Shown: positions 53,549 to 64,000 of the stretch, piece by piece
Layout: each line of letters opens with the position of its first letter
Position numbering within the stretch: position 1 is the stretch's first letter
Assembly (NCBI GenBank): GCA_009843635.1
Contig: VYDB01000015.1
Coordinates: forward strand, 6,983-70,982
Length of the DNA: 64,000 bases
From: Gammaproteobacteria bacterium
GTDB taxonomy: Bacteria; Pseudomonadota; Gammaproteobacteria; Pseudomonadales; Azotimanducaceae
Reading direction: 5' to 3'
Made by a program: the position numbers and the translations under genes
The notes under the pieces: model-generated
The model's database searches: none
Told to the model about the DNA's origin: nothing
Seen by the model: the letters and a program-made list of their open reading frames with translations, nothing else

Positions 53549-54033
53549 GCGAGCCGGCCCTGATCCCCGTCCTTTCCGACGAGGAGGTGCGCGAGATCGA
53601 AGCCGAGTGCGCCCATCTGCCGGATCGAAAGTCCGCGGCCATCGACGCCATGATGATCGTCCAGCGCCATCGGGGCTGGGTATCCGACGAAAGCTTAAGC
53701 GCCATCGCCCATCTGCTCGGCATGTCGGTGGAGAATCTCGACAGCATCGCCACCTTCTACAACCTGATCTTCCGCAAGCCGGTAGGACGGCACGTGGTGA
53801 TGGTGTGCGACAGCGTCTCCTGCTACGTCATGGGTGCCGATTCCCTGCTCAAGCGCATAGAAGCGCATCTCGGCATCGGCCTGGGCCAAACCACGGCGGA
53901 CGGCCGTTTCACGTTGCTGCCCATCGTCTGCTTGGGCGCCTGCGACAAGGCGCCAACGATGATGATCGGCGATGAACTCATCGAGAACGTGGATGCCGAG
54001 CAACTCGATGGCATTTTTGGGAGGTTCGAGTAG
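53545..54033 (+). CDS. nuoE: NADH-quinone oxidoreductase subunit E
   Basis: A 162-residue peripheral subunit with the N1a [2Fe-2S] cluster: two cysteines in CDSVSC and two in CLGAC. It passes or stores an electron from FMN in the NADH dehydrogenase module. It overlaps nuoCD by 4 bases and nuoF by 1. Confidence 0.95.
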   Translation: MSEPALIPVLSDEEVREIEAECAHLPDRKSAAIDAMMIVQRHRGWVSDESLSAIAHLLGMSVENLDSIATFYNLIFRKPVGRHVVMVCDSVSCYVMGADSLLKRIEAHLGIGLGQTTADGRFTLLPIVCLGACDKAPTMMIGDELIENVDAEQLDGIFGRFE

Positions 54034-55325
54034 TGGCCAGCGGTGAGCGCCCCCTGATTGGCATCGTTGAGGAAGTAGGCGGATTGGTGGACCTAGGCGC
54101 TTACGAAGCCCACGAGGGCTATGCGGGCGCCCGCCAGGCGCTGACCGGCATGACGCCTGCGGAGGTCATAGCGTTGGTCAAGGACGCCAATCTCCGGGGG
54201 CGAGGCGGGGCTGGGTTCCCGACGGGGCTCAAGTGGAGCTTCGTACCCCAGGGCGAGGCATCGGACGGTGGCCTGAAGTACCTCGTCTGCAACGGCGACG
54301 AGATGGAGCCGGGCACCTTCAAGGACCGCTACCTCCTGGAGTACAACCCGCACCTGCTGGTGGAAGGCATGATCATCGGCGCCTACGCCATCGGCGCGGC
54401 CCAAGGCTACGTCTTTCTGCGCGGCGAGTACCATGAGCCCTACCGCCAACTGCAAAAGGCGATCGACGATGCCAAGGCCCGGGGCTACCTCGGCCAAAAC
54501 ATCCTCGGCAGCGGCTTCGATTTCGACCTGCGCATCCACCGCAGCGCCGGCCGCTACATCTGCGGCGAGGAGACCGCCCTGCTGAACGCCTTGGAGGGCA
54601 AGCGGGCGCAGCCGCGCACCAAGCCGCCGTTTCCACCCGCCAGCGGCGCTTGGGGGCGGCCCACCATCGTCAACAACGTCGAAACCTTCTGCAACGTGCC
54701 CAGCATCCTGCGCAACGGCGTCGAGTGGTACCAGGATCTTGGGCTCGGCGACGATGCCGGCACCAAGCTCTACGGCGTATCCGGCCGCGTCAACAAGCCC
54801 GGCCTATGGGAACTGCCCATCGGCACTCCCATCCGCGAGATCATCGACGTCCACGCCGGCGGCATGCAGGACGGCTACAAGCTGCGCGGCCTGCTGCCCG
54901 GCGGCGCATCCACCGATTTCCTGGTCGAACAGCACTTCGACCTCGCCATGGACTACGGCACCATCCAAGCAGCCGGCAGCCGCATGGGCACCGGTACCAT
55001 GATCCTGATGGACGATTCCATCTGCCCGGTGGACATGTGCCGCAACCTTGAGCACTTCTTCGCCCAAGAGTCCTGCGGCTTCTGCACCCCCTGCCGGGAA
55101 GGCCTGCCTTGGGTGGAGCAGTTGCTGACCGACATCGAGGAAGGCCGCGGCCAACCCGGAGACTTGGAACTGCTGGACCGCAACGCCCAATTCATCGGCG
55201 GCGTCACCAACACCTTCTGCCTGCACGCGCCAGGCGCCATCGAGCCGCTGGCCAGCGCGCTGAAGCACTTCCGGGAGGATTTTGAGGAGCACATCCGAAC
55301 CGGTGAGTGCCCCTATCGACGGTAG
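54033..55325 (+). CDS. nuoF: NADH-quinone oxidoreductase subunit F
   Basis: A 430-residue NADH- and FMN-binding subunit. The glycine-rich NADH/FMN loop GRGGAGFPTG is near residue 54 and the N3 [4Fe-4S] cysteines are in ESCGFCTPCREG near residue 345, with a last Cys further on. The start is GTG and overlaps the nuoE stop by 1 base. The next nuo gene, nuoG, is separated by an acyl-CoA synthetase gene. Confidence 0.95.
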   Translation: MASGERPLIGIVEEVGGLVDLGAYEAHEGYAGARQALTGMTPAEVIALVKDANLRGRGGAGFPTGLKWSFVPQGEASDGGLKYLVCNGDEMEPGTFKDRYLLEYNPHLLVEGMIIGAYAIGAAQGYVFLRGEYHEPYRQLQKAIDDAKARGYLGQNILGSGFDFDLRIHRSAGRYICGEETALLNALEGKRAQPRTKPPFPPASGAWGRPTIVNNVETFCNVPSILRNGVEWYQDLGLGDDAGTKLYGVSGRVNKPGLWELPIGTPIREIIDVHAGGMQDGYKLRGLLPGGASTDFLVEQHFDLAMDYGTIQAAGSRMGTGTMILMDDSICPVDMCRNLEHFFAQESCGFCTPCREGLPWVEQLLTDIEEGRGQPGDLELLDRNAQFIGGVTNTFCLHAPGAIEPLASALKHFREDFEEHIRTGECPYRR

Positions 55326-55393
55326 GGGTAGGGAATAGTCAACACATCGGATAAGGCGCGCCGCCTTTGGCAAGCCGTTGGGGGAACGACACC

Positions 55394-56947
55394 ATGCCGG
55401 ACATGCTGACCGAGTTGGCCGCCCAGTTGGGCGACAAGCCCGCGCTCATCGATGACCGGCCGGACGGCACAGTTCTTCAGTGGAGTTTTGCCGAGTTGGA
55501 GGCCAACGCCAACCGGCTGGCGCGCGTGTTCATGGCGCACGGCGTCGAACCGGGGGACAAGGTGCTCTGGTGCGGCCAGAATTCGATGTGGCCGGTGGCC
55601 TGCGGGCATGCGGCGCGCAAGGCGGGAGCCATCTCGGTGCCGCTGAACTACCGGCTCACCGCCGAGGAGGCGGCCTACGTCACCCATAATTCCGATGCCA
55701 AGATCGTCTTGGCCGATTCACCTTATGCGGCGTTGTTCGAACGCATTCGCCCGCAAACGCCGCAGGTCGCGGCAGTCATGATCTTCGACGGCGTGGCGGG
55801 CGAGGGTCAGCTTGAGCTGGCTGGGCTGCTGGACGGCGTGGATGCCGGGCCGGTGGACGTGGAGGCGAACCCAGCCGAGACCGGCACCATGATCTACACC
55901 TCGGGAACCACTGGCAATCCGAAGGGCGCGGTGCGCACCGGTGCCGGGGACCCGGAGCAGGGCGCCCAGATGGTTGCGCTCTACGGCTGGCGTTCGGACG
56001 ATGTTTACCTCGCCACCGGTCCCATATACCACTCCGGCCCCGGCGGTTTTTTGGCGCTGGCGCTGTCATTGGGCAATACGTCCGTGCTGCAGCGGGCCTT
56101 CGACGCCGAGGATTGGCTGCGCCTGCTGGACAAGTACGCCGTCACCGCCACCTTTGCCGCGCCGACGCCGGTGCGGCGCATCTGCCAACTGCCTGACGAG
56201 GTGCTGGCGAAGTACGACCGCAGCCGCCTGCGCATCACCATCGCCAACGCTGCGCCCTGGTCCTACGCCTTGAAGCTGGACTACTTGGAGCGTTTCCCGG
56301 AACGGTCCCTGTTCGAAGTGTACGGCTCAACGGAACTGGGCGTGAACACCATACTTACCCCGGAGTTCCAGCGCAGCAAGCCCGGTTCCTGCGGAAAGCC
56401 CGCGCCGGGCGTGGACATCCGCCTGTACGCGGAGGACGGCAGCGTGGTGTCGGAGCCGCGCCAGCCCGGCGAGCTGTTCATCCGCTCCGCCGCCATGTTC
56501 AGCACCTACTACAAGGCCCGCGACAAGTTTCTCGCCGACCGGCGCGATGGCTGGCAGACAGTGGGCGACATCGCCTACTTTGACGAGGACGGCTTCTACT
56601 TCATCTGCGACCGCAAGAAGGACATGATCATCTCCGGCGGCGTCAACATCTATCCCGCTGAGATCGAACATGCCCTAGAACTGCACGGCGACGTGCAGGA
56701 GGCCGCGGTGTTCGGCATCCCCAGCGAGGAGTGGGGCGAAAGCGTCCACGCGGTGGTGGTGGCCCGGCCCGGATCGGGGCTCGACACCGACGGAGTAACC
56801 GCCTACGCCAGGGAGCACCTGGCGGGCTACAAGGTTCCGCGTTCGGTGTCCTTCGTCGATGAAATCCCGAAAACGGGATCCGGCAAAATCCTCAAGCGCG
56901 AATTGCGGGTGCCGTACTGGAAGGATCACGAGTCGAGCGTGCTCTGA
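55394..56947 (+). CDS. AMP-dependent acyl-CoA synthetase within the nuo operon
   Basis: A 517-residue ANL-family ligase. The AMP/ATP loop YTSGTTGNPKG, the YGSTELG motif, GDIAYFDEDGF and the C-terminal GKILKREL with the catalytic Lys are complete, so the enzyme should be active. It activates a carboxylic acid as its CoA thioester. It sits between nuoF and nuoG with 68 bases upstream and 160 bases downstream, unlike the overlapping nuo genes. ATG 55394 is chosen over an upstream in-frame start at 55367. Confidence 0.9.
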   Translation: MPDMLTELAAQLGDKPALIDDRPDGTVLQWSFAELEANANRLARVFMAHGVEPGDKVLWCGQNSMWPVACGHAARKAGAISVPLNYRLTAEEAAYVTHNSDAKIVLADSPYAALFERIRPQTPQVAAVMIFDGVAGEGQLELAGLLDGVDAGPVDVEANPAETGTMIYTSGTTGNPKGAVRTGAGDPEQGAQMVALYGWRSDDVYLATGPIYHSGPGGFLALALSLGNTSVLQRAFDAEDWLRLLDKYAVTATFAAPTPVRRICQLPDEVLAKYDRSRLRITIANAAPWSYALKLDYLERFPERSLFEVYGSTELGVNTILTPEFQRSKPGSCGKPAPGVDIRLYAEDGSVVSEPRQPGELFIRSAAMFSTYYKARDKFLADRRDGWQTVGDIAYFDEDGFYFICDRKKDMIISGGVNIYPAEIEHALELHGDVQEAAVFGIPSEEWGESVHAVVVARPGSGLDTDGVTAYAREHLAGYKVPRSVSFVDEIPKTGSGKILKRELRVPYWKDHESSVL

Positions 56948-57107
56948 ACCCCAAACTATTGCTCCAAGGCGCGATGGCCTGTATGGTGGCGGCGTTTTTT
57001 GACACCTCCCGCCACACTTCCATGGAACCGATGGAAACTGCCTCCTTTAGGGGCCGTTGGGCTGTGTTGCTGGATCGAAGAAATGAGTGCTGAGGACTAA
57101 CGCCGAT

Positions 57108-59843
57108 ATGGCCCGCGTCAACATAGACGGCAAGGACTACGAGCTAACCGCTGGCCAAAATCTGCTGCAGGCGGTGCTGTCCGAACACTTGGACCTCCCT
57201 TACTTCTGCTGGCACCCGGCCATGGGCTCGGTCGGCTCCTGCCGGCTGTGCGCCGTCATTCAGTTTGCCGATGCGGACGATGAGCGCGGCCGCCTGCAGA
57301 TGGCCTGCATGGTGAACGTGCAGGACGGCATGCGGATCTCCATCGACGCGGACTTTGCCGCTGATTTCCGCAAGCAGGTGATCGAGTGGCTGATGGAGAA
57401 CCATCCCCACGACTGTCCGGTGTGCGAAGAGGGCGGCGAGTGCCATCTTCAAGACATGACGGTGATGACCGGGCACACCAGCCGCCGCTATGGGGGCCCC
57501 AAGCGCACCTTCCGCAACCAGTACCTCGGCCCCTTCATCGGCCATGAGATGAACCGCTGCATCACCTGCTACCGCTGCGTTCGCTACTACCAGGACTACG
57601 CGGGCGGACGCGACTTGCAGGCCTTCGGCTCCCGTTCGCGCATGTTCTTTGGCCGCGAATCGGACGGCGTGCTGGAAAACGAGTTTGCCGGCAACTTGGT
57701 CGAAGTCTGCCCGACCGGCGTCTTCACCGACAAGCCTTTCAGCGAAACCTACACCCGCAAGTGGGATCTGCAGTCGGCGCCCTCGGTCTGCCCCGGCTGC
57801 GCGGTCGGCTGCAACACGCTGCCCGGCGAGCGCTACGGGTCGCTGAAGCGGGTGCACAACCGCTACCACCCCGATGTCAACGGCTACTTCCTCTGCGACC
57901 GGGGCCGCTTCGGCGGCCACTTCGTCAACAGCCCAGCCCGCTTGCGCCAAGCCGGCGCCAAGGCCGGGGATGGCGTGTTTGAGGGTTTGGACGCGGCGGC
58001 GGCCACCGAACGAGTGGCGGCGGTTCTGGGCCGCGGCCGGGTGTTGGGCATTGGCTCGCCCCGCGCCTCGCTGGAAAGCAACTTTGCCCTCAAGGCGCTG
58101 GTGGGGGATGAGAATTTCAGCACCGGCGTCGCCGCCGGCGAGGCGGCGCTCGATCAGCTCATGCTGTCCATCTACCAAGCCGGCGGCGCGCGCATCGCCA
58201 CGACCGTCGAAGCGGAGTCCGCAGACGCCGTGCTGGTGCTCGGCGAGGACGTGGCCAACACCGCGCCGCGCATGGCCCTGGCTTTGCGCCAGAGCGTAAA
58301 CAACAAGCCCTTGGACATGGCTGCCGACGCCGGCATCCCGCTGTGGCAGGACGCCGGCGTGCGCGGCCATGCGCAGCATGCGAAAAGCCCGTTTTTCATC
58401 GCCACGCCCGCCCCCACCCGCATCGACGACTTGGCGGCGGGAACGTTGCGGGCAGCGCCCCAGGATGTCGCTGCTGCCGGCTTCGCCATCGCCCACGGCA
58501 TTGACGGCCGCTTTGCCCAAGCCGAGGGCGCGGATGCCGGCTTCGTGGCGCAAGCAGTCGCGGCGCTCAGCGAGGCTGAGCGTCCGCTGATCGTCTCCGG
58601 CACCGCCTGTGGGTCGGCGGCAGTGCTGCAAGCCGCGGCCAACGTGGCCTGGGCACTGCAGGGGCAGGGCAAGGACGCTGGCCTGTTGTTGGCGGGACGG
58701 GAGGCCAACAGTCTCGGTGCCGCAATGCTCGGCGGCGAATTGACCCTCGAGGACGCTCTTAAGCGCCTGGCTGAAGGCGCAGCCGACAGCGTCGTTATCT
58801 TGGAAAACGATCTGCACCGGCGGTTGGACGGAGAGGCCGCCGATCGAGCCTTGGCCAATGCCGCCGACGTGGTGGTGCTCGACGTGCTCGAAACCGCCAC
58901 CGCGGAGACCGCGACCTTGGCGTTGCCCGCCGCCAGCTATGCGGAAAGCACCGGCACCTTCGTCAATCACGAAGGACGCGCCCAGCGCTTCTACCAAGTC
59001 TTTGAACCGCAACAGGATGTGGCCCCAGCTTGGCGATGGCTGGCCAACGCCGCCATAACGGCCGGCCGCAACGACTTGCGCTGGCAGCACGTTGATGACG
59101 TGGCGCGGGCTTGCGCGGATGGCAACCCGCATCTGGAAGGCGTCGTGCGTACCGCGCCGGATGCCGCCCATCGCAACGGCGCGGGCCAACGCATCCCGCG
59201 CATGACCCATCGCGCCAGTGGACGGACCGCCATGGACGCCCACATCAGCGTCCATGAGCCGAAGCCCACCGTGGACGAGCAGACGCCCTTCTCCTATTCC
59301 ATGGAAGGCCAGAATGGCGGCGAGGTGGCCGCTCTGATTCCCTATGTGTGGTCGCCCGGATGGAATTCCAACCAGTCCGTGTTCAAGTTCCAGCAGGAGG
59401 TGGCGGGGCCGCTGCAAGGCGGCGACGTGGGCGTGCGGCTGATCGAGCCCGAGCCCAGCCCGGCAGAGGCTTTGGCCACCAAGTACCGCGAGCCGCCCAC
59501 CTTCGACTCCGCCGGATTGCAGTGGGTGCCGCTGCACCATGTGTTCGGCTCCGACGAACTGTCCGCCCATTCACCGCCCATCGTCGAGCGCAGTACGGGC
59601 GCAGAGGTGGTTTTGCACCCTGATGATGCCGATGCGCTGGGCTTGGTGGATGGCCAGGGCGCGCGAATCGCCGGGGCGGGGTCAATGGCCGTGCGCTTGG
59701 AACCTGATATGGCGAAAGGCTGCGCCGGGATCGTGCTCGGCATGCTCGATGGCGCCCAAGTGCTGCCCGCGGGCGGTGCGGAACTGTCGCCCGACCCGGA
59801 CTTCAAGCCGCGCCGGGCACCGGAAGTCATCGCCAGGGGCTAG
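57108..59843 (+). CDS. nuoG: NADH-quinone oxidoreductase subunit G
   Basis: A 911-residue subunit. The N1b [2Fe-2S] group ([15 protein letters not shown]), the N5 group with His ligand ([12 protein letters not shown]), the N4 group (CITCYRC) and the N7 group (CPGCAVGC plus a later Cys in FLCDRG) are all present, as in E. coli. The C-terminal half is molybdopterin-family-like but without a cofactor. ATG 57108 is used; a GTG 21 bases earlier is possible. The 160-base gap before it holds an inverted repeat GTGGCGG/CCGCCAC around T-rich DNA (56986-57015), perhaps a promoter area. Confidence 0.94.
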   Translation: MARVNIDGKDYELTAGQNLLQAVLSEHLDLPYFCWHPAMGSVGSCRLCAVIQFADADDERGRLQMACMVNVQDGMRISIDADFAADFRKQVIEWLMENHPHDCPVCEEGGECHLQDMTVMTGHTSRRYGGPKRTFRNQYLGPFIGHEMNRCITCYRCVRYYQDYAGGRDLQAFGSRSRMFFGRESDGVLENEFAGNLVEVCPTGVFTDKPFSETYTRKWDLQSAPSVCPGCAVGCNTLPGERYGSLKRVHNRYHPDVNGYFLCDRGRFGGHFVNSPARLRQAGAKAGDGVFEGLDAAAATERVAAVLGRGRVLGIGSPRASLESNFALKALVGDENFSTGVAAGEAALDQLMLSIYQAGGARIATTVEAESADAVLVLGEDVANTAPRMALALRQSVNNKPLDMAADAGIPLWQDAGVRGHAQHAKSPFFIATPAPTRIDDLAAGTLRAAPQDVAAAGFAIAHGIDGRFAQAEGADAGFVAQAVAALSEAERPLIVSGTACGSAAVLQAAANVAWALQGQGKDAGLLLAGREANSLGAAMLGGELTLEDALKRLAEGAADSVVILENDLHRRLDGEAADRALANAADVVVLDVLETATAETATLALPAASYAESTGTFVNHEGRAQRFYQVFEPQQDVAPAWRWLANAAITAGRNDLRWQHVDDVARACADGNPHLEGVVRTAPDAAHRNGAGQRIPRMTHRASGRTAMDAHISVHEPKPTVDEQTPFSYSMEGQNGGEVAALIPYVWSPGWNSNQSVFKFQQEVAGPLQGGDVGVRLIEPEPSPAEALATKYREPPTFDSAGLQWVPLHHVFGSDELSAHSPPIVERSTGAEVVLHPDDADALGLVDGQGARIAGAGSMAVRLEPDMAKGCAGIVLGMLDGAQVLPAGGAELSPDPDFKPRRAPEVIARG

Positions 59844-59853
59844 GGCGGACACC

Positions 59854-60834
59854 GTGGAACCCAACACTTTCCTAGGCATTGAATACGGCTTCATCATGAT
59901 CGTGCCGGTGCTCGGCGGGGCGCTTGCCGCTGCCGGGCTGCTGGTCTGGTGGGAACGGCGGCTGCTGGGTTTCTGGCAAGACCGGCTGGGGCCCAACCGA
60001 CTGGGACCCTTCGGCATACTGCAAATCGTCGCCGACGTCATCAAGCTGTTCACCAAGGACGACTGGGTGCCGCCGTTCGCCGACCGGGTGGTGTTCACCC
60101 TAGCGCCGGCCGCCATCGCCGCAGGCATGTTGATGGGCTTCGTGGTGGTGCCCTTCGGCCCGGGGCTGGCGGTGGTCGACCTGAACATCGGTGTGCTGTT
60201 CTTCCTGGCCATGACCGCAGTGACCGTCTATGGGGTGCTACTCGGCGGGCTGGCCAGCAACAACAAGTACTCCCTGCTCGGCGGCCTGCGCACCGGGGCG
60301 CAGATGGTCACCTACGAAGTGTTCATGGGGCTGTCAATCATGGGCGTCGTGCTGCTGAGCGGCTCCTTCAGCTTGAGCGAAATCGTGAAAGCCCAGGAGG
60401 AGGGGATGTGGTTCGTCTTTCCCCAGGTGCTCGGCTTCATCGTCTTCTTCATCGCCGGGTTGGCGGAGACCCATCGCCTGCCGTTCGACCTGCCGGAGGC
60501 GGAGCATGAACTCGCCGCCGGGTTCCATACCGAGTACTCGTCGATGAAGTTCGGCCTCATCATGGTGGGGGAGTACATCGGCGTGATTCTCTCCTCCGCC
60601 ATGATCGTGACGCTGTTCTTCGGCGGCTGGCTGGGGCCGGCCTTCCTGCCTCCCATCGTCTGGTTCACGCTCAAGACGGCCTTCTTCGTCTGCAGCTTCA
60701 TCCTGCTGCGGGCGGCCATTCCGCGGCCGCGCTACGACCAACTCATGTCCCTGGGCTGGAAGGTGCTGCTGCCCATCACCTTGGTCAACCTGCTGGCCAC
60801 CGGCGCCATCGCGCTGCTGCAACAGGGGGCGTAA
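59854..60834 (+). CDS. nuoH: NADH-quinone oxidoreductase subunit H
   Basis: A 326-residue membrane subunit with eight or nine helices, forming part of the quinone cavity. Typical segments [28 protein letters not shown] and [23 protein letters not shown] are seen (split here only for description). The start is GTG 59854. The [10 protein letters not shown] helix is the known quinone-site loop. Confidence 0.94.
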   Translation: MEPNTFLGIEYGFIMIVPVLGGALAAAGLLVWWERRLLGFWQDRLGPNRLGPFGILQIVADVIKLFTKDDWVPPFADRVVFTLAPAAIAAGMLMGFVVVPFGPGLAVVDLNIGVLFFLAMTAVTVYGVLLGGLASNNKYSLLGGLRTGAQMVTYEVFMGLSIMGVVLLSGSFSLSEIVKAQEEGMWFVFPQVLGFIVFFIAGLAETHRLPFDLPEAEHELAAGFHTEYSSMKFGLIMVGEYIGVILSSAMIVTLFFGGWLGPAFLPPIVWFTLKTAFFVCSFILLRAAIPRPRYDQLMSLGWKVLLPITLVNLLATGAIALLQQGA

Positions 60835-60840
60835 CGCGCT

Positions 60841-61356
60841 ATGTGGAGCCATCTGAGAACCCTGTGGACGGTGCTTCAGCACACCTTTTCACGTAACGAG
60901 ACCGTGCAGTACCCGGAGGAGATGCCCTACTTGGCGCCACGCTACCGAGGGCGCATCGTGCTCACCCGGGACCCGGACGGGGAGGAGCGCTGCGTGGCCT
61001 GCAACCTGTGCGCCGTGGCCTGCCCGGTGGACTGCATCGCGCTGCAGAAGACCCAAGGCGAGGATGGCCGCTGGTATCCCGATTTCTTCCGCATCAACTT
61101 CTCGCGCTGCATCATGTGCGGCATGTGCGAGGAGGCCTGCCCGACCTACGCCATCCAGCTCACGCCGGACTTCGAGCTGGCCGAGTACAGCCGCGACAAC
61201 ATGGTCTATGAAAAGGAGCACCTGCTGATCGACGGCGTCGGCAAGTACCCGGACTACTCCTTCTGGCAGGTGGCCGGCAAGACCATACACGGCAAGGACA
61301 AGGGCGAGGCGCAAAAGGAATTGCCGCCGCTGGACGTGCGCGAGCTGCTGCCGTGA
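60841..61356 (+). CDS. nuoI: NADH-quinone oxidoreductase subunit I
   Basis: A 171-residue ferredoxin-like subunit with two [4Fe-4S] clusters (N6a and N6b): [12 protein letters not shown] and [12 protein letters not shown]. It bridges the N2-containing arm to the rest of the peripheral domain. It is 6 bases after the nuoH stop and overlaps nuoJ by 4. Confidence 0.95.
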   Translation: MWSHLRTLWTVLQHTFSRNETVQYPEEMPYLAPRYRGRIVLTRDPDGEERCVACNLCAVACPVDCIALQKTQGEDGRWYPDFFRINFSRCIMCGMCEEACPTYAIQLTPDFELAEYSRDNMVYEKEHLLIDGVGKYPDYSFWQVAGKTIHGKDKGEAQKELPPLDVRELLP

Positions 61357-61874
61357 GCCTTGAACTCGCCTTGTTCTACTTGGCGGCGCTGGTGTCGCTG
61401 TCGGCCACGGTACTGACCGTGACCCGCACCAACGCCTCCCATGCGCTGATCTACCTCATCATCTCGCTGCTGGCCGTGGCGCTGATCTTCTTCCTGCTCG
61501 GCGCGCCCTTTGCGGCCGCCCTGGAAATCGTCATCTACGCGGGCGCCATCATGGTGCTGTTCCTGTTCGTGGTGATGATGCTGAACTTGGGCCGGGAAAC
61601 CGTTGCGCAGGAGCGGCGCTGGCTGGCGCCGAAAATGTGGATCGGGCCGGGCATTTTCGCCGCGGTGCTGTTGCTGGAACTGCTCTACTTGATCGTCGGC
61701 ACGGAAGTCGTGACGTCGGGCAAAGGCGTATCGCCCAAGGAAGTCGGCATCGAGCTGTTCGGACCCTATTTGCTCGCCGTGGAACTGGCGTCCATTCTGC
61801 TGCTCGCCGCGTTGGTGGGGGCCTTCCACCTTGGCCGGCGCTACATGCGGGCACGGCGGGAGGAAATCGAATGA
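61353..61874 (+). CDS. nuoJ: NADH-quinone oxidoreductase subunit J
   Basis: A 173-residue membrane subunit with five helices; the [21 protein letters not shown] segment (21 residues, described rather than quoted further) is the hallmark of helix 3. The start is GTG within the nuoI stop. It overlaps nuoK by 4 bases. Confidence 0.94.
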   Translation: MSLELALFYLAALVSLSATVLTVTRTNASHALIYLIISLLAVALIFFLLGAPFAAALEIVIYAGAIMVLFLFVVMMLNLGRETVAQERRWLAPKMWIGPGIFAAVLLLELLYLIVGTEVVTSGKGVSPKEVGIELFGPYLLAVELASILLLAALVGAFHLGRRYMRARREEIE

Positions 61875-62185
61875 CCGCGGTCAGCGTGCCCATCGAGCAC
61901 GTGTTGGTGCTCGCGGCGGCGCTGTTCACCATTGGCTTGGTGGGCGTGCTCGTTCGGCGCAACGTCATCTTCCTGCTCATGTCGCTGGAAATCATGATGA
62001 ACGCCTGTGGGCTGGCCTTCATCGCCGCCGGCGCCCGCTGGGCGGAAGCCGACGGGCAGATCATGTACATGCTGATACTGGCCTTGGCCGCCGCCGAAGT
62101 GGCGGTGGGGCTCGGCCTCGTGCTGCAACTGCAGCGCCGCTTCGACAACCTGGACATCGACGCCGCCAGCGAGTTGGCAGGGTAG
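61871..62185 (+). CDS. nuoK: NADH-quinone oxidoreductase subunit K
   Basis: A 104-residue membrane subunit with three helices. The conserved acidic residues of the proton channel are visible in the LMSLEIMMN and [12 protein letters not shown] segments. It is coupled to nuoJ by a 4-base overlap and is followed by nuoL after 4 bases. Confidence 0.94.
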   Translation: MTAVSVPIEHVLVLAAALFTIGLVGVLVRRNVIFLLMSLEIMMNACGLAFIAAGARWAEADGQIMYMLILALAAAEVAVGLGLVLQLQRRFDNLDIDAASELAG

Positions 62186-62189
62186 GGCG

Positions 62190-64000
62190 ATGGACGGTCT
62201 GTGGTTGATCCCAGCGCTGCCCCTAGTGGGGTTTCTGATCCTATTCATCACCGAGGGACGGCTGCCGAACCGAGCGGTGGCCTTCATCGGCGCCGGCTCT
62301 GTGGGGCTTTCCGCCTTGGTGGCGCTGTTTGCCGGCCTCGACTTCATGGAGCAGGGCGGCGTACCCCAAGCTGAGCATCTCTGGACCTGGATGGCGGCGG
62401 GGCCTTTCGAGGTGGCCATCGGCCTGTACCTGGATGGCCTGTCGCTGGTCATGGTTGGCGTCATCACCGGCGTCGGCTTCCTAATCCACCTGTACGCCAC
62501 CGGCTACATGGCGGACGAGGAGGGCTACAGCCGCTTCTTCGCCTACATGAACCTGTTCGTGTTCGCCATGCTGATGCTGGTGCTGGGCGACAACCTACTG
62601 ACGCTGTTCCTCGGTTGGGAGGGAGTGGGGCTGTGCAGCTACTTGCTGATCGGCTTCTTCCACCAAGACTCGGCCAACGGCTATGCGGCCCGCAAGGCAT
62701 TCGTGGTGACCCGGGTGGGCGACACCTTCATGGCCGTGGGCCTGTTCCTGCTGTTCCGGGAGCTGGGCACCTTGGACATTCAGGCGGCCATGGGCGCCGC
62801 AACCCTAGCCTGGCCGGACGGCTCCACGCTCTGCACAGTTATCGCGCTGCTGCTGCTCGGCGGCGCGGTGGGCAAATCCGCCCAGGTGCCGCTGCAAACC
62901 TGGCTGCCGGACGCCATGGCCGGCCCCACCCCGGTCAGCGCCTTGATCCACGCCGCCACCATGGTCACCGCCGGCGTATACCTGATCGCCCGCACCCATG
63001 ATCTCTTCCTGCTCTCCTCGGACGCCCAGTTCGCCGTCGCCCTGGTCGGCTTGGTCACCCTGTTCATTGCCTCCTTCACCGCGCTGACCCAGCGCGACAT
63101 CAAGCGCATTCTGGCCTATTCGACCATGAGCCAGATCGGCTACATGTTTCTCGCCCTGGGCGTTGGTGCCTGGTCGGCGGCGATCTTTCACCTGATGACC
63201 CACGCGTTTTTCAAGGCCCTGCTGTTCCTCTCCGCCGGCTCGGTCATTCTGGCCCTGCACCACGAACAGGACATCTTCAAGATGGGCGGCCTGTGGCGGC
63301 GTCTGCCGGTGCCCTTCTGGAGCATGGTGATCGGCTCGGCGGCCTTGGCGGCGCTGCCGCTCACCTCCGGCTTCTACAGCAAGGACATCATCCTGCTGAC
63401 CAGCTTCGACTATGGGTATGGCGGCGCTTGGTTCTGGGGCTTGGCGGCGTTGGCGGCGTTCATGACCTCGCTCTACACCGCCCGGATGATCTTCATCACC
63501 TTCTTTGGCGAAATGCGCACCGAACCCCATGACCATTCCGGCGTCAACATGTGGCTGCCGCTGGTGATCCTGGCGGCTCTGGCCATCGGCGGCGGCTGGT
63601 TTGGGCTGGCGCCCGTGGCCGCCGTGCTGCCCGACGGCGGCGTTGATGCGGCCCATCACGAGGGTGCCATCGTCTGGGTGACGGCGCTCATTCCCATTCT
63701 CGGGGTTCTGGTGGGCTACCTGGTTTTCGGCGGCAAGCAGCTTTCCGTTCGAGCGCTGGTGGAGTCCAAGGCAGGCCAAGGCGTTGCCCGTTTCTGGGAT
63801 GGGGGCTGGGGATTCGACACCCTCTATGATCGCCTGATCGTGCGCCCGTTCCTGTTCTTGGCGCGGATCAACAAGGCCGATGCGGTGGACTTCATCTACA
63901 CCTTCATCGCCGCCTTTGCCCGGCGCCTCAATGCCGTTACGGTGCGCTCCCAGACCGGCCAGTTGCGTTGGTACGCCGCCAACATGGCGCTCGGCTTGGT
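62190..64000 (+). CDS. nuoL: NADH-quinone oxidoreductase subunit L (partial, cut by window end)
   Basis: The first 603 residues of a proton-pumping antiporter-like subunit. The conserved Glu helix ([12 protein letters not shown]), the Lys/His helix region ([30 protein letters not shown]) and the [12 protein letters not shown] block are present. The C-terminal amphipathic lateral helix and last transmembrane helix start just before the window ends. nuoM and nuoN should follow. Confidence 0.94.
   Translation, partial: MDGLWLIPALPLVGFLILFITEGRLPNRAVAFIGAGSVGLSALVALFAGLDFMEQGGVPQAEHLWTWMAAGPFEVAIGLYLDGLSLVMVGVITGVGFLIHLYATGYMADEEGYSRFFAYMNLFVFAMLMLVLGDNLLTLFLGWEGVGLCSYLLIGFFHQDSANGYAARKAFVVTRVGDTFMAVGLFLLFRELGTLDIQAAMGAATLAWPDGSTLCTVIALLLLGGAVGKSAQVPLQTWLPDAMAGPTPVSALIHAATMVTAGVYLIARTHDLFLLSSDAQFAVALVGLVTLFIASFTALTQRDIKRILAYSTMSQIGYMFLALGVGAWSAAIFHLMTHAFFKALLFLSAGSVILALHHEQDIFKMGGLWRRLPVPFWSMVIGSAALAALPLTSGFYSKDIILLTSFDYGYGGAWFWGLAALAAFMTSLYTARMIFITFFGEMRTEPHDHSGVNMWLPLVILAALAIGGGWFGLAPVAAVLPDGGVDAAHHEGAIVWVTALIPILGVLVGYLVFGGKQLSVRALVESKAGQGVARFWDGGWGFDTLYDRLIVRPFLFLARINKADAVDFIYTFIAAFARRLNAVTVRSQTGQLRWYAANMALGL

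Noticed and set aside
56986-57015. GTGGCGG/CCGCCAC inverted repeat before nuoG as an intrinsic terminator of the acyl-CoA synthetase
   Set aside because: The T run lies within the 16-base loop, not after the stem, so the layout is not that of an intrinsic terminator.
57144-59570. An 808-codon open frame on the minus strand opposite nuoG
   Set aside because: It is the antisense shadow of nuoG in GC-rich DNA; the protein has no known motif and its amino-acid mix is typical of such shadows.
1-64000. CRISPR arrays, prophage, insertion sequences
   Set aside because: No direct-repeat arrays, integrase, transposase or phage structural genes were seen; the only repeats are the short palindromic elements.

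Overview
The window is GC-rich chromosomal DNA from what is most likely an uncultured, aerobic, heterotrophic gammaproteobacterium. The pointers are a fused nuoCD gene, HspQ, a TonB-dependent receptor, a Suf/Fe-S- and CoA-ester-rich gene content and encoded tRNA CCA; no 16S rRNA is present, so the placement is an inference. The first ~107 bases are homopolymer G/C and look like a contig-end artefact.

Layout. 0.2-3.9 kb: pyrF ending in an intrinsic terminator, then a two-subunit Tat-exported molybdenum hydroxylase (IorA/IorB type) closed by a strong double hairpin. 3.9-9.8 kb: a tightly packed minus-strand operon (nucleotidyltransferase, GMC oxidoreductase, Asp/Asn beta-hydroxylase-like protein, lipid kinase, second nucleotidyltransferase, and a GNAT protein that resembles bacterial ceramide synthase), read here as a candidate unusual-lipid locus. 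9.9-15.7 kb: a TauD-family dioxygenase, a GT2-GtrA fusion, and a four-gene minus-strand block of aldo/keto reductase, larE, larB and a Tat-exported Fe-S aldo/keto reductase; larC and larA are absent. 15.8-22.5 kb: a plus-strand run of redox and sulfur proteins (rhodanese, PPOX-like, MauD-like, CaiB/BaiF transferase, YdjM-like, oxidoreductase-SelD fusion, DsbA-like). 22.5-25.7 kb: an orphan molybdopterin oxidoreductase, a palindromic repeat region and a visibly AT-richer hypothetical gene.

25.75-31.3 kb: a minus-strand operon for CoA-ester chemistry (MmgE/PrpD, two MaoC proteins, CitE-like lyase, acyl-CoA dehydrogenase) ending in metX, whose intrinsic terminator lies inside its last codons. 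31.4-40.4 kb: ferredoxin-like, acyltransferase, hydrolase, D-aminoacylase-like, hspQ, soxC-soxD-like sulfite dehydrogenase, MFS and SDR genes. 40.5-50.4 kb: tRNA-Arg(TCG), CaiB/BaiF transferases, a substrate-binding protein, an OFA-type transporter, a sensor protein with no output domain, MaoC, a TonB-dependent receptor with a structured leader, and an MDR oxidoreductase.

50.6-64.0 kb: the respiratory complex I operon nuoA-B-CD-E-F-G-H-I-J-K-L, with an acyl-CoA synthetase gene inserted between nuoF and nuoG and nuoL cut by the window end. Taken together the genes describe respiration (complex I, sulfite dehydrogenase, molybdoenzymes) fed by CoA-activated organic acids, with maturation genes for selenium, the nickel-pincer cofactor and molybdenum cofactor clients. 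The most promising parts for novelty are the ceramide-synthase-like lipid operon and the larBE/aldo-keto reductase block.
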